From Rhodospirillales bacterium (lineage in GTDB: Bacteria; Pseudomonadota; Alphaproteobacteria; Rhodospirillales; Defluviicoccaceae), in the NCBI GenBank assembly GCA_016712595.1, contig JADJQT010000001.1:528501-592500 (forward strand): a DNA stretch of 64,000 nucleotides, given 5' to 3'. Every line of letters begins with the position of its first letter. The first letter of the stretch is position 1. Under the pieces are notes generated by a model, which searched no databases, had not been told where the DNA came from, and saw nothing but the letters and a program-made list of their open reading frames with translations. Below, in pieces: positions 35,553-44,706 of this stretch. A program made the position numbers and the translations under genes.

Positions 35553-37646
35553 ATGATGAGCGAGCGGTTTGACATCAGCGACGATGAGCGCCGGGCGATC
35601 GACAGTGATCTGGCGGCCGCCGAGTCCCGGCAAGGGACCGGACAGTACATCGAAGACGTGATGCGCGAGCGCATGCAGCGCCGCAGTTTTTTAAAGGCAA
35701 CCGGCGCCGTCGGGGCCGCTGCCGTTGCCGCCACCTTCGCGCCGGGACTCTTCGCGCGGCAGACGGCGATCGCCGGCTCGGCGCCAGCGTATGGCAACCG
35801 CCTGCAATTCCAGCCCATCCTCGCCACTGCGGAAGACCAGATCAAGGTGCCGGACGGATATCAATGGGACCTTGTCCTCAGCTGGGGCGATCCCCTGCTT
35901 CCCGGTGCGCCCGCCTTCGATTTCACCAACCAGACGGCGGCGGCACAAGCCCAGCAGTTCGGCTTTAACTGCGACTATATAGGTCATTTCGTTCTTCCCC
36001 CTCAGGTACGCGAGGCGGTTGCCAGCAATGGTGCCCTCGATTCCTCCGTCGGCGAGTGGCTGCAGCATCGGTACGCACACTTCTCGTCCAAGCCGGGGCG
36101 TTGCCTGCTCGTCGTCAACCACGAGTACACGTCCGGCAGCGAAATGTTCCCTGGCTACGATGCCAGCGCGCCGAGCGAACAGCAGGTGCTCGTCGAGATC
36201 GAAGCGCACGGATGCTCGGTCGTCGAGCTGACCGGCACCCACGCCGGCGGCCAGCGCTTCGTTCACGACTCGCCGTTCAATCGCCGCATCACCGGAACCA
36301 CAGGCATTGCCATCGGCGGTCCTCTCCGTGGCGATCCGCGAATGCGCACGAGCTACAGCCCTGAGGGCAAGTGGGTCAAAGGCATGTTCAACAACTGCTC
36401 GGGCGGCAAGACGCCGTGGGGCACCGTGCTGACCTGCGAGGAAAACTTCGACCAGTACTTCGCTAACTTCGGCGCGCTGCCAGCGGACAGCGATGCCTAT
36501 AAGGTTTCGGCGCGCATTCCCGCCACGACCGGCGCCAGCGAACGCAAATGGGAGAACTTTGTCGAGCGCTTCGACCTCGCCAAGGAACCGAACGAGTACG
36601 CCCGCTTCGGCTACATCGTTGAGATCGATCCGTACGATCCGACCTTCCGGCCGATCAAGCGCACGGCACTCGGCCGCTTCAAGCACGAGGCCGCGAACAC
36701 GGCCGTCGGCAAAAACGGGCGTGTTGCCGTCTACTCGGGCGACGATACCCGCTTCGAATATATGTATAAGTTCATCACCTCGGGCACGTTCGAGCCGACC
36801 GACCGCGCGCATAATCTCAAGCTGTTGAACTACGGAACGCTCTATGTCGCCAAGTTCAATGCCGACGGCACAGGCGCGTGGCTGCCGCTGACCGCCGACA
36901 ACCCGGCGCTCGCCGGCTGGACGCTCAATGACATCCTAATCAACACGCGCGGCGCGGGCGACCTCGTCGGTGCCACGAAGATGGACCGGCCGGAGGACGT
37001 CGACGTCAATCCGGTGACGGGCAAGGTCTACGCCGCCCTGACCAACAACACCAAGCGCACCACGGTTGCGAGCGACGCGGGCGAGGTTGCCGCCAACCCG
37101 CGCACACCCAATCCCTACGGTCACATCATCGAACTGATCGAAGACGACGACAACGCCGAATCGACGACCTTCACTTGGGATATTTTCATCCTTTGCGGCA
37201 ATCCCAAGGACGCGACGCAAGGCACTTTCTTCGCCGGGTTCGATCAGAGCCAGGTCAGCCCGATTGCCTGCCCCGACAATGTCGCGTTCGACGACGACGG
37301 CAACCTGTGGATCGCGACAGACGGCATGATCAATTCGCCGGACTTCGAAGACACGACGCTCGGTGTTGGAACCAGCGGCAATCACATCAACGACGGCGTC
37401 TTCGCGGTACCGACGGAAGGCTCCGACCGGGGATGGCTGCGCCAGTTCCTCAGCGGCATTCCCGGTGGCGAGATCTGTGGGCCGGAATTTTCCGGGGATA
37501 ATGCGCACTTCTACTGTGGGATCCAGCATCCGGGCGAAGGCGGCGGCCTGCCGAACACCATCAGCGCCTGGCCGACCGGGAATGACCCGACGAAGCCAAG
37601 CGTCATCGTCGTCTATACTGAAGATCACAAGAAGATCGGCGCGTAA
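35553..37646 (+). CDS. phoX: PhoX-family alkaline phosphatase, Tat-exported
   Basis: 697 residues. A twin-arginine signal (MQRRSFLKATGAVGAAAVAA, Arg43-Arg44) follows a hydrophilic leader of about 40 residues. The DUF839/PhoX body includes NHEYTSGSEMFPGY, NNCSGGKTPWGTVLTCEENF, GRFKHEAANTAV, VYSGDDTRFEYMYKF and DNVAFDDDGNLWIATDG, the metal-site regions of the Ca/Fe-dependent propeller phosphatase. It releases phosphate from organic monoesters in the periplasm. AAGGAGG precedes the tandem ATG-ATG. Adjacent phbB is on the other strand. Confidence 0.9.
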   Translation: MMSERFDISDDERRAIDSDLAAAESRQGTGQYIEDVMRERMQRRSFLKATGAVGAAAVAATFAPGLFARQTAIAGSAPAYGNRLQFQPILATAEDQIKVPDGYQWDLVLSWGDPLLPGAPAFDFTNQTAAAQAQQFGFNCDYIGHFVLPPQVREAVASNGALDSSVGEWLQHRYAHFSSKPGRCLLVVNHEYTSGSEMFPGYDASAPSEQQVLVEIEAHGCSVVELTGTHAGGQRFVHDSPFNRRITGTTGIAIGGPLRGDPRMRTSYSPEGKWVKGMFNNCSGGKTPWGTVLTCEENFDQYFANFGALPADSDAYKVSARIPATTGASERKWENFVERFDLAKEPNEYARFGYIVEIDPYDPTFRPIKRTALGRFKHEAANTAVGKNGRVAVYSGDDTRFEYMYKFITSGTFEPTDRAHNLKLLNYGTLYVAKFNADGTGAWLPLTADNPALAGWTLNDILINTRGAGDLVGATKMDRPEDVDVNPVTGKVYAALTNNTKRTTVASDAGEVAANPRTPNPYGHIIELIEDDDNAESTTFTWDIFILCGNPKDATQGTFFAGFDQSQVSPIACPDNVAFDDDGNLWIATDGMINSPDFEDTTLGVGTSGNHINDGVFAVPTEGSDRGWLRQFLSGIPGGEICGPEFSGDNAHFYCGIQHPGEGGGLPNTISAWPTGNDPTKPSVIVVYTEDHKKIGA

Positions 37647-37842
37647 GCGCGGCCTGGCAGTTACGCACATTCCGGCGACGGTGGACGGGCGAGGCGCTGC
37701 TTCGCCCTCCACCCCCTGCCGCTTGCCGATCGCTGGCAGCTCCTCCGCTGCCGCACGCTGTATTTTGCCGCCGTCGTCATTGTATTGGCCGGCGCAAGTC
37801 CAACATCATCGTCAACACACCAGCGATTCACCCGTGAGGACG

Positions 37843-39024
37843 ATGCCCGACGCCGGCCCGACGCATACCGTCGAGATACTGGATTCGATCGGCGACGTCG
37901 CCGCTTCCGCGTGGGATACGTGCGCCGGCAGCGCCAATCCCTTCGTCGGGCACGCCTTTCTCACCGCACTGGAAGATTCGGGCTCGGCATGCACCCAGTC
38001 CGGATGGCGGCCGCGCCACCTCGTGCTCTTCGATGGCGGACGCCGTCTACTCGGCTGCATGCCGCTGTACCTTAAGGGCCACTCCTGGGGAGAGTATGTC
38101 TTCGACTGGGCATGGGCCGAGGCATTTGAGCGGGCCGGCGGCTGCTATTATCCGAAACTCCAGGCGGCGGTGCCGTTCACGCCAGTGACGGGGCCGCGAC
38201 TGCTGCTTCATCCTCAGGCTCCGGCGGCCGCATTTTCCGCGCTTGCCGTCGCGTCGGTGGACCTCGCGATGCGCCTTGGCGTCTCCTCGTTACATGTGAC
38301 TTTTCCCAGCGAGGATCAGGCGCTGCGGTTGCAGGAGCACGGCTTTTTCATCCGCGAGGGCCATCAATACCACTGGCATAATCGCGGCTACGGCTCGTTC
38401 GACGACTTCCTTGCCGACCTTTCCTCGCGTAAGCGCAAGGCGATCCGCAAGGAGCGCGCCGCCATCGCTTCGTCCGGATACATTTTGCGCACCCTGTGCG
38501 GCGGTGAGATCGAGGCGCGGCACTGGGCGGCCTTCTGGCGGTTCTATCTCGATACCGTTGAGCGTAAGTACGCCCACGCCTATCTCGAGCGAGACTTTTT
38601 CGACCGGTTGGGCGCGACGATGGGCGAGCGCGTCGTTTTGATCGTCGCCGAGACACCGGCAGGAGAAACGGTCGCCGGCGCGCTCAATCTGCTGGGGGAA
38701 GACGCGCTCTACGGCCGCTACTGGGGCTCGAGCGAGGCATGCCGTTTCCTGCACTTCGAGGCGTGCTATTATCGCGCGATCGATTTCGCTATCGCCCGCG
38801 GCCTTGCCCGCGTCGAAGCCGGCGCCCAGGGCGAACACAAGGTTCAGCGTGGCTATCTGCCACAGCGGACGTGGAGCGCGCACTGGATCGCGCATCCCGG
38901 CCTGCGCCGTGCGGTCGGTCAGTTTCTCGAGGCGGAACGCCCGGCGGTGGAAGCGGCGATTGCCGCGCTCAATGAAGAGGCGCCATTCCGCAGCGATCTC
39001 GCCACACGGTTCGCGCCCCGCTGA
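37843..39024 (+). CDS. FemAB-like GNAT-fold protein (DUF482)
   Basis: 393 residues. NPFVGHAFLTALEDSGSA near the start, PLYLKGHSWGEYVFDWAWAE, YYPKLQAAVPFTPVTGPRLL, SSRKRKAIRKERA and RYWGSSEACRFLHFEACYYR are the typical blocks of the peptidogalycan-biosynthesis-like acyltransferase family (PF04339). Predicted to transfer acyl or aminoacyl groups; substrate unknown. GAGGA lies 4 bases before ATG 37843; the 196 bases after phoX contain nothing else. Confidence 0.85.
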   Translation: MPDAGPTHTVEILDSIGDVAASAWDTCAGSANPFVGHAFLTALEDSGSACTQSGWRPRHLVLFDGGRRLLGCMPLYLKGHSWGEYVFDWAWAEAFERAGGCYYPKLQAAVPFTPVTGPRLLLHPQAPAAAFSALAVASVDLAMRLGVSSLHVTFPSEDQALRLQEHGFFIREGHQYHWHNRGYGSFDDFLADLSSRKRKAIRKERAAIASSGYILRTLCGGEIEARHWAAFWRFYLDTVERKYAHAYLERDFFDRLGATMGERVVLIVAETPAGETVAGALNLLGEDALYGRYWGSSEACRFLHFEACYYRAIDFAIARGLARVEAGAQGEHKVQRGYLPQRTWSAHWIAHPGLRRAVGQFLEAERPAVEAAIAALNEEAPFRSDLATRFAPR

Positions 39025-39079
39025 GTTAACCGCGCCAAAAACGCCGTGGCGCTTACCGTTTGTTAAGTGCCCACACGGC

Positions 39080-39433
39080 ATGCTGGCCGGCATGTTGAAC
39101 CGTGCTTTTCTCCTTACTGTCGCCCTCGTCGTCTTCGCCGTCGGCGGCCTTCTTTCGGCGACGCGAGCGCCGGCGGCAGAACTGTACTGCGTCCTTCTGG
39201 TCCCGGACGGCAGTACGGTGACGATGGTCAACCGCTGCCGCGCCTGCCGCGAGGTAACTCTCGAGCGGGTCCGCGACGGCCAGAGCGTCCCGACGGTCCG
39301 GGCGATGACGCTGCCGGGCGAAGCCGCAGTGCCGATCCCCTTCCGCGGTCCCGGGCGTACTCGCATCCTTGGCGAGCGCACCTGTTCGCACCCGCCTGGC
39401 CAGGGCTACTCGGATGCGGCGCTGCGGTCCTAA
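39080..39433 (+). CDS. Small exported protein of unknown function
   Basis: About 117 residues from ATG 39080 (ATG 39092 also possible). A strong signal peptide (MLNRAFLLTVALVVFAVGGL, cleavage after about APAA) precedes a short domain with Cys at YCVLL, CRAC and TCSHPPGQG, so disulfides are likely. I do not recognise the family. It starts 55 bases after the FemAB-like gene and could share its transcript. Confidence 0.6.
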   Translation: MLAGMLNRAFLLTVALVVFAVGGLLSATRAPAAELYCVLLVPDGSTVTMVNRCRACREVTLERVRDGQSVPTVRAMTLPGEAAVPIPFRGPGRTRILGERTCSHPPGQGYSDAALRS

Positions 39434-39454
39434 ACCCGCGCTCCCCTGTGTTAG

Positions 39455-40549
39455 TCAGTCGCACGCCCAGCGAGCCAGCACGTCGGTAGGTGGCGCCTCG
39501 GCGACGGTCGGACGTGGTGACGGCGGCGCGCCATTGACGAAGGCCGGAAACAGCACATCCATATAGCCTTGCTTCTGGCAAATCAGCCCGCGCTCGGCGA
39601 TGTGCGGGTGGGACGGCACTTCGGCGAGATCGAGGACGGCCTGATAGCAGCAATCGGCGCCAGTCAAGAGCGCATCCCATTCGGGCAGCGTCCGCGACGC
39701 GAACAGCGCTTCGACCTCGGCGATGAGTGTCTCCTGGGGCATGGGCTCGTATCGCCTTGTTTTCCAGTCGTCGCGACCGACGGCAGAGCAGAAGTTATCC
39801 CAGAATTTCGGTTCGAGCGGGCTGAGGGTCACGAACCGTCCGTCCTTCGTCGGATAGATGCGGTAGAATGCCGCGCCGCCGTTCAGCAGGCCCGCGCCGC
39901 GCGCCATCGGCGCGTTGAACGACAACGTGTTCCAGGCCAGAAGCGATTCCGCCATGCTTACGTCGATCGAACACCCCTTGTCGCTACGCCCCCGGGCGAG
40001 TAAGGCGCCAAGAATGGTGATCACCGCTTGCAGCGCGCCGGCGTAGTCGGCCATCGGCGGGAACGGGATGACCGGTTGCGCCAACGTGCCGCACTGGCTG
40101 AGCCCGCCGGTTATCGCCTCATAATTGATGTCGTGGCCGGAATGATGCCGTTTGGGACCGGCCTGCCCATAGCCGGACAGCGCACAATGGACGAGCCGCG
40201 GGTTGATCGCCGCCAGGGCCTCGGCACCGAAGCCCAAGCGGTCGAGCACGCCCGGGCGGTAGGATTCCATCAGGACATCGGCAGCACGAATCAGTGCCGT
40301 CAGCGCCGCGCGGCCGTCCGCCGACTTCAAATCGAGGGTAATGACGGTCTTACCGGCGTTGTTGACCATCCAGAACGGCGAGACGCCGGGTTTGCCGTCG
40401 GCATCGAAGTGCCGGCCGGGCTCGCCACCCGGCGGTTCGACCTTGACCACGTCGGCGCCCATGTCGGCCAGCATCCGCGTGGCGAACGGCCCCGGCAGAT
40501 ACTGGCTCAGGTCAAGCACCCGCAGCCCTTGCAAAAACACACCGAGCAT
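39455..40549 (-). CDS. CaiB/BaiF family CoA-transferase
   Basis: 364 residues. LRVLDLSQYLPGPFATRMLA, DMGADVVKVEPPGGEPGR, NNAGKTVITLDLKSADGR and the catalytic-Asp region GHDINYEAITGGL identify a class III CoA-transferase or alpha-methylacyl-CoA racemase. Substrate cannot be told. ATG 40549 has AGGA 8 bases upstream and is preferred over an in-frame TTG. It follows clpA on the same strand but a hairpin intervenes. Confidence 0.85.
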   Translation of the reverse strand: MLGVFLQGLRVLDLSQYLPGPFATRMLADMGADVVKVEPPGGEPGRHFDADGKPGVSPFWMVNNAGKTVITLDLKSADGRAALTALIRAADVLMESYRPGVLDRLGFGAEALAAINPRLVHCALSGYGQAGPKRHHSGHDINYEAITGGLSQCGTLAQPVIPFPPMADYAGALQAVITILGALLARGRSDKGCSIDVSMAESLLAWNTLSFNAPMARGAGLLNGGAAFYRIYPTKDGRFVTLSPLEPKFWDNFCSAVGRDDWKTRRYEPMPQETLIAEVEALFASRTLPEWDALLTGADCCYQAVLDLAEVPSHPHIAERGLICQKQGYMDVLFPAFVNGAPPSPRPTVAEAPPTDVLARWACD

Positions 40550-40573
40550 GTCCGTTTCCTGACGCAAAGCATT

Positions 40574-40601
40574 GGGGCGCCGCTCTTGCGAACGGCGCCC
40601 C
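40574..40601 (-). terminator. Strong hairpin after clpA
   Basis: GGGGCGCCG (40574-40582) pairs exactly with CGGCGCCCC (40593-40601) around a 10-base loop, 40 bases past the clpA stop. It should end the clpS-clpA transcript before the CoA-transferase gene. Confidence 0.55.
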
Positions 40602-40640
40602 GTTTCTGATCTGTCTGTTTGCGACGAAACGGACGCGGCG

Positions 40641-42956
40641 TCAACGCACCGGATCGAGTTGCTTGCCCTTGCGCTTTTTCAGCGCAGCCGGCGGTTCATC
40701 CTGCTCCGGGTAGTCGAAGGCGGGCTTGCCGTTTTCTATCTTCACCCGGACGATGCCGCCGCGCTCCAACCTGCCGAACAACAACTCCTCGGCCAGCGGC
40801 TTTTTGATGTGCTCCTGAATGACCCGCGCGAGGGGCCGGGCGCCGAAGCGCTGGTCGTAACCCCGATCGGCAAGCCACTGGCGGGCCTCGTCGGTCAGCT
40901 CGATCGCCACCTGGCGGTCGGCGAGCTGGCCTTCGAGCTGCATGACGAACTTATCGACCACCCGCTGCACTACCTCGGGGGTGAGACTGGCGAAGGGAAT
41001 GATCGCATCGAGACGGTTGCGGAACTCGGGCGTGAACAACCTTTCGATCGCCTCGCTGTCGTCGCCAGTGCGCTCTTCCCGCTCGAAGCCGATCGCCGGC
41101 TTGGCCAGTTCGGCGGCACCAGCGTTGGTGGTCATGATCAGGATGACGTTGCGGAAATCGACGTTCTTGCCGTTGTGATCGGTGAGCTTCCCGTGATCCA
41201 TGACCTGCAGAAGGATGTTGAACAGGTCGGGGTGGGCCTTTTCGATCTCGTCGAGCAGCAACACCGCGTGCGGCTGCTTGTCGATGGCATCGGTGAGCAG
41301 GCCGCCCTGATCGAAGCCGACATAGCCTGGGGGGGCACCGATCAGCCGCGAGATGCTGTGCCGCTCCATGTACTCCGACATGTCGAAGCGCACCAGATCA
41401 ATGCCGAGCACATGGCTGAGCTGGCGGGCGACCTCGGTCTTGCCGACGCCGGTGGGGCCGGAGAACAGGTAGCAGCCAATCGGCTTCTCGGCATCGCGCA
41501 AGCCGGCCCGGGCGAGCTTGATCGCGCTCGACAGCGCCGTGATCGCGCCGTCCTGACCAAAAACCACCGTCGTCAGGTCGCGCTCCAGGGTCTGTAGCGC
41601 CTTGCGATCGTCGGACGAGACGCTCTTGGGAGGAATGCGCGCGATCTTGGCCACGACTTCCTCGACGTCGCGGACCGTCACCGTCGTCCGCCGCTTGTTC
41701 TGCGGCAGCAGCATGCGGGCGGCACCGACTTCGTCGATGACGTCGATCGCCTTATCCGGCAGCTTGCGGTCGTTGATGTAGCGCGAGGAGAGTTCGACGG
41801 CGGCGCGCAGGGCGTCGCTGGTGTACTTCACCTTGTGGTGGTTCTCGAAGCACGACTTGAGCCCGTGCAGGATCTTGACGCTGTCCTCGATCGACGGCTC
41901 GTAGACGTCGATCTTCTGGAAGCGTCGAACCAGCGCCCGGTCCTTCTCGAAGTGATTGCGATATTCCTTATAGGTCGTCGAGCCCATGCACCGCAGATGG
42001 CCAGAGGCGAGCGACGGCTTGAGGATGTTCGAGGCGTCCATCGACCCCCCGCTCGTCGCCCCGGCACCGACGACCGTGTGAATCTCGTCGATGAACAAGA
42101 TCGCGCCGGGTGTTGCCTCAAGCTCGGAGATGACGTTCTTTAGCCGCTCCTCGAAATCGCCGCGATAGCGGGTGCCGGCAAGCAGCGTGCCCATGTCAAG
42201 CGCGAAGATCGTCGCTTCCTTGAGAACGTCCGGAACCTCGCCGCGGATGATCCGCCACGCCAGACCTTCGGCAAGAGCGGTCTTGCCGACACCGGGGTCG
42301 CCAACGAACAACGGGTTGTTCTTATTGCGCCGGCACAGGATCTGAATGGTGCGTTCAATTTCCGCTTCGCGGCCGATCAAAGGATCGATCCTGCCGTCGG
42401 AAGCTTTCCGGTTCAGGTCTACGCAGTAGCTTTCCAAAGCTTCATGCCCTTTGCGAACAACCTTCTCGCCGCTGCTGGCTTCGTCATCGGAACCCTGTAC
42501 GGTCCGACGACGCTGCTCGCCCGGTACTTTGGCGATGCCGTGGGCGATGAAGTTAACGGCATCCAGGCGCGTCATCTCCTGCACTTGCAAGAAATAGACC
42601 GCATGCGATTCCCGTTCGGAGAAAATCGCAACGAGCACGTTCGCGCCCGTCACTTCCTCGCGCCCGGAAGACTGGACATGAATGACAGATCGTTGTACGA
42701 CGCGCTGAAATCCGGCAGTTGGCTTCGGATCAGAAGCGCTTGAACCATGCTGGCTCTGCAACTCGTTCTCGATAAAAGCGCCGAGTTCCCGCTGAAGCTG
42801 GCTGACCTCGACGCCACATGCCTTGAGAACAGGCACGGCGTCCTGATCTTCGGTCAGTGCCAGAAGCAGGTGCTCGAGGGTGGCATATTCGTGTCGGCGC
42901 TCGGTCGCGAGAGCGAGGGCCCGATGCAAAGTTTGTTCGAGATTACGCGAAAGCAT
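40641..42956 (-). CDS. clpA: ATP-dependent protease ATPase ClpA
   Basis: 771 residues. Clp N-domain (MLSRNLEQTLHRALALATER), first AAA+ with GDPGVGKTALAEGLAWRI and LFIDEIHTVVGAG, second AAA+ with GPTGVGKTEVARQLSHVLG and LLLDEIEKAHPD, and the IGFERE stretch facing ClpP. It unfolds substrates for ClpP. AAGGGG lies 6 bases before ATG 42956. It starts 10 bases after clpS, the standard pair. Confidence 0.95.
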   Translation of the reverse strand: MLSRNLEQTLHRALALATERRHEYATLEHLLLALTEDQDAVPVLKACGVEVSQLQRELGAFIENELQSQHGSSASDPKPTAGFQRVVQRSVIHVQSSGREEVTGANVLVAIFSERESHAVYFLQVQEMTRLDAVNFIAHGIAKVPGEQRRRTVQGSDDEASSGEKVVRKGHEALESYCVDLNRKASDGRIDPLIGREAEIERTIQILCRRNKNNPLFVGDPGVGKTALAEGLAWRIIRGEVPDVLKEATIFALDMGTLLAGTRYRGDFEERLKNVISELEATPGAILFIDEIHTVVGAGATSGGSMDASNILKPSLASGHLRCMGSTTYKEYRNHFEKDRALVRRFQKIDVYEPSIEDSVKILHGLKSCFENHHKVKYTSDALRAAVELSSRYINDRKLPDKAIDVIDEVGAARMLLPQNKRRTTVTVRDVEEVVAKIARIPPKSVSSDDRKALQTLERDLTTVVFGQDGAITALSSAIKLARAGLRDAEKPIGCYLFSGPTGVGKTEVARQLSHVLGIDLVRFDMSEYMERHSISRLIGAPPGYVGFDQGGLLTDAIDKQPHAVLLLDEIEKAHPDLFNILLQVMDHGKLTDHNGKNVDFRNVILIMTTNAGAAELAKPAIGFEREERTGDDSEAIERLFTPEFRNRLDAIIPFASLTPEVVQRVVDKFVMQLEGQLADRQVAIELTDEARQWLADRGYDQRFGARPLARVIQEHIKKPLAEELLFGRLERGGIVRVKIENGKPAFDYPEQDEPPAALKKRKGKQLDPVR

Positions 42957-42966
42957 CTGCGACCCC

Positions 42967-43305
42967 TTATTCCGTTCCATCCTTTTCGATCGTGCACTGC
43001 AGCGGGTGCTGGTGCTGCCGCGCCAGATCCATGACCTGGTTGACCTTCGTCTCGGCGATCTCGTAGGTAAAAACGCCGCATACACCGACACCGCGGTGGT
43101 GGACATGCAACATGATCCGCACCGCATCTTCGTGGCTTTTGGCGAAAAAGCGCTCGAGCACGTGGACGACGAATTCCATCGGCGTGTAGTCGTCGTTCAG
43201 CATAAGAACCTTGTACATCGCCGGCTTTTTTGTCTTTGCCCGCGATTTCGTCGCGACTCCGGTCGATGGAGGGCCATCGGGATTTCGCCTGTCTGGTCGA
43301 CTCAT
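42967..43305 (-). CDS. clpS: ClpA adaptor ClpS
   Basis: 112 residues. The core YKVLMLNDDYTPMEFVVHVL, FFAKSHEDAVRIMLHVHHRG and GVCGVFTYEIAETKV is the N-degron binding fold, preceded by a basic, flexible tail. It delivers N-end-rule substrates to ClpA and blocks others. The paired clpS-clpA order is conserved across proteobacteria. Confidence 0.94.
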   Translation of the reverse strand: MSRPDRRNPDGPPSTGVATKSRAKTKKPAMYKVLMLNDDYTPMEFVVHVLERFFAKSHEDAVRIMLHVHHRGVGVCGVFTYEIAETKVNQVMDLARQHQHPLQCTIEKDGTE

Positions 43306-43394
43306 CGATGCTCGCGTCTTTTCGCCTGAACCATGGAATGATATGCAAGATACGCGCCGGCAATTTCCGACCATTCCTCGACAAATATATTCGA

Positions 43395-43411
43395 TTTTCC
43401 ATCATGGAAAA
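43395..43411. promoter_or_regulatory. 17-bp perfect palindrome in the clpS promoter region
   Basis: TTTTCCATCATGGAAAA has perfect 8-base arms around a single base. On the minus strand it overlaps the minus-35 position of a possible clpS promoter whose minus-10 would be TATATT about 16 bases further on. Operator-like, but the protein that would bind it is unknown. Confidence 0.4.
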
Positions 43412-43490
43412 GCCCCCGACGCGATCATCGATTAGACGATCGCTGTGACGAGCGCCCGATCGAGCGGATGATCCGGCGCGGATCAGGGAC

Positions 43491-43910
43491 TTAGGTGGGC
43501 TTTTGCTCGGCAAACTTTTCCAGCAGGCCGTACACGCGCCGCTGTAGCGGATAGGCAACGTCCTCACCGAGTTGCAGGGCGATGCGGGTCAGCACGCCGA
43601 TGCGAGCGGTCAGATCGGTGAGCGCCTGCGCCGTACGGTCACGATCGAAGTCGAGCAGACTTCCCAGCGTGCGACAGCTCGTGCGCGCCCGCTGCGAGAC
43701 GAACGCATCGTCGACGGTCATCCATACCGTGCCAAAAAACGCGCTGTTCAAGACGCCAATGCCGTGCAGGCCGATCGTGCCCGACTTCCGCACCGAAGAC
43801 CATGCCTCGGCGAGGCACCGCGGTACGCGCACGTATCTTGGCGGAGCATCATCCAGCGTCGCCTGCGGATGCCTTTCCTCTCGTTTTGCGCCCGCGCTCT
43901 CCTCGGTCAT
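43491..43910 (-). CDS. Hypothetical helical protein, possibly phasin-like
   Basis: 139 residues from ATG 43910 (GAGG upstream). A hydrophilic N-tail, a short hydrophobic stretch (GTIGLHGIGVLNSAFFGTVW) and C-terminal amphipathic helices (LTDLTARIGVLTRIALQLGE). The helical C-terminus loosely resembles phasins, which would suit a polyhydroxybutyrate maker, but I cannot assign the family. Upstream of clpS on the same strand. Confidence 0.45.
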   Translation of the reverse strand: MTEESAGAKREERHPQATLDDAPPRYVRVPRCLAEAWSSVRKSGTIGLHGIGVLNSAFFGTVWMTVDDAFVSQRARTSCRTLGSLLDFDRDRTAQALTDLTARIGVLTRIALQLGEDVAYPLQRRVYGLLEKFAEQKPT

Positions 43911-44346
43911 CGGCCTCGTCGCTCCTCTGCATCCGGTCCGCACTTGTCGGCGGCGCATCTGCCCGAAACCTCGCGGGCGGGATAGCTCGCCCGATCCACC
44001 TTTATTCTCCTTGCTTCCAGCAATTGCCCAAAAAATATACGCAGCGAGCAACATGGCGCACAAGTGTGCAATTGGTCTCGCAGCAATGCGCTTGCAGCAT
44101 TCCTCGCGATCTTTGGACGACGGTCAGAGCTGTCGAGCGGTGCCGACGGGCTGGCTTGCGGCAGCGATGGTCGACGGCGGCGTCACGGGCGACGCGCACT
44201 TCGTACCGCGCCGGCGGCGCGGCGCGAAAGGTATCGGCAGAATTTGCCGCCCTCCCGCCTGTCTTGCCGTTACGACGCGGACGCTGCGCGAATCGACGTA
44301 GAACCGCGGATCGGCGGGAAACCTTGATGGGGTGGACGACCGGGAA
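43911..44346. other. 436-base gap with no recognised gene
   Basis: Between the hypothetical gene and tRNA-Thr. Open frames here are short, overlap on both strands and show no family motif. Only the promoter of the minus-strand hypothetical gene is expected. Confidence 0.45.
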
Positions 44347-44421
44347 TGGTGCCGTGGAGTGGAATCGAACCACCGACCCCGTCCTTACCAAGGACGTGCT
44401 CTGCCCCTGAGCTACCACGGC
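44347..44421 (-). tRNA. tRNA-Thr, anticodon GGT
   Basis: On the minus strand: acceptor GCCGTGG/CCACGGC, D-stem GCTC/GAGC, anticodon stem CGTCC/GGACG around TTGGTAA (anticodon GGT, reads ACC/ACT), T-arm GGTGG-TTCGATT-CCACT, discriminator A and an encoded CCA (44349-44347). Confidence 0.95.
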
Positions 44422-44441
44422 AGGGCTGCATCAGTTCCCGG

Positions 44442-44470
44442 AATTGAGCCGCAACGCCGTCGCCAGTCAA
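44442..44470 (-). promoter_or_regulatory. Promoter for tRNA-Thr
   Basis: On the minus strand TTGACT (44470-44465), a 17-base spacer and TCAATT (44447-44442), ending 20 bases before the tRNA 5' end. Position and spacing are right; the minus-10 is only moderately close to consensus. Confidence 0.45.
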
Positions 44471-44706
44471 GGCCATTTTCGATCGGCGGCCGCTGGTCTC
44501 ACGGGATCGGGGCGAAGGCGGTAATCGGTGGGCGGCCCACGCGGCATCATCGACCGCCATTATCGCCGTGATCCAGTGAGACTTGGATTACCCATACGTG
44601 GGTGGAGCCAGTGTATAAGGGCATCGTCTGTTGTAAAAGGCAGACCTAGACCGTCGTGCGCCTGTCGTCGAAGATAGACGGCGCGGACATTGGGGGAATA
44701 ACGGCG

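Noticed and set aside
44590..44603. ACCCATACGTGGGT dyad before the RTX gene
   Set aside because: Arms of only five bases and no promoter in a sensible relation to it; likely to occur by chance.
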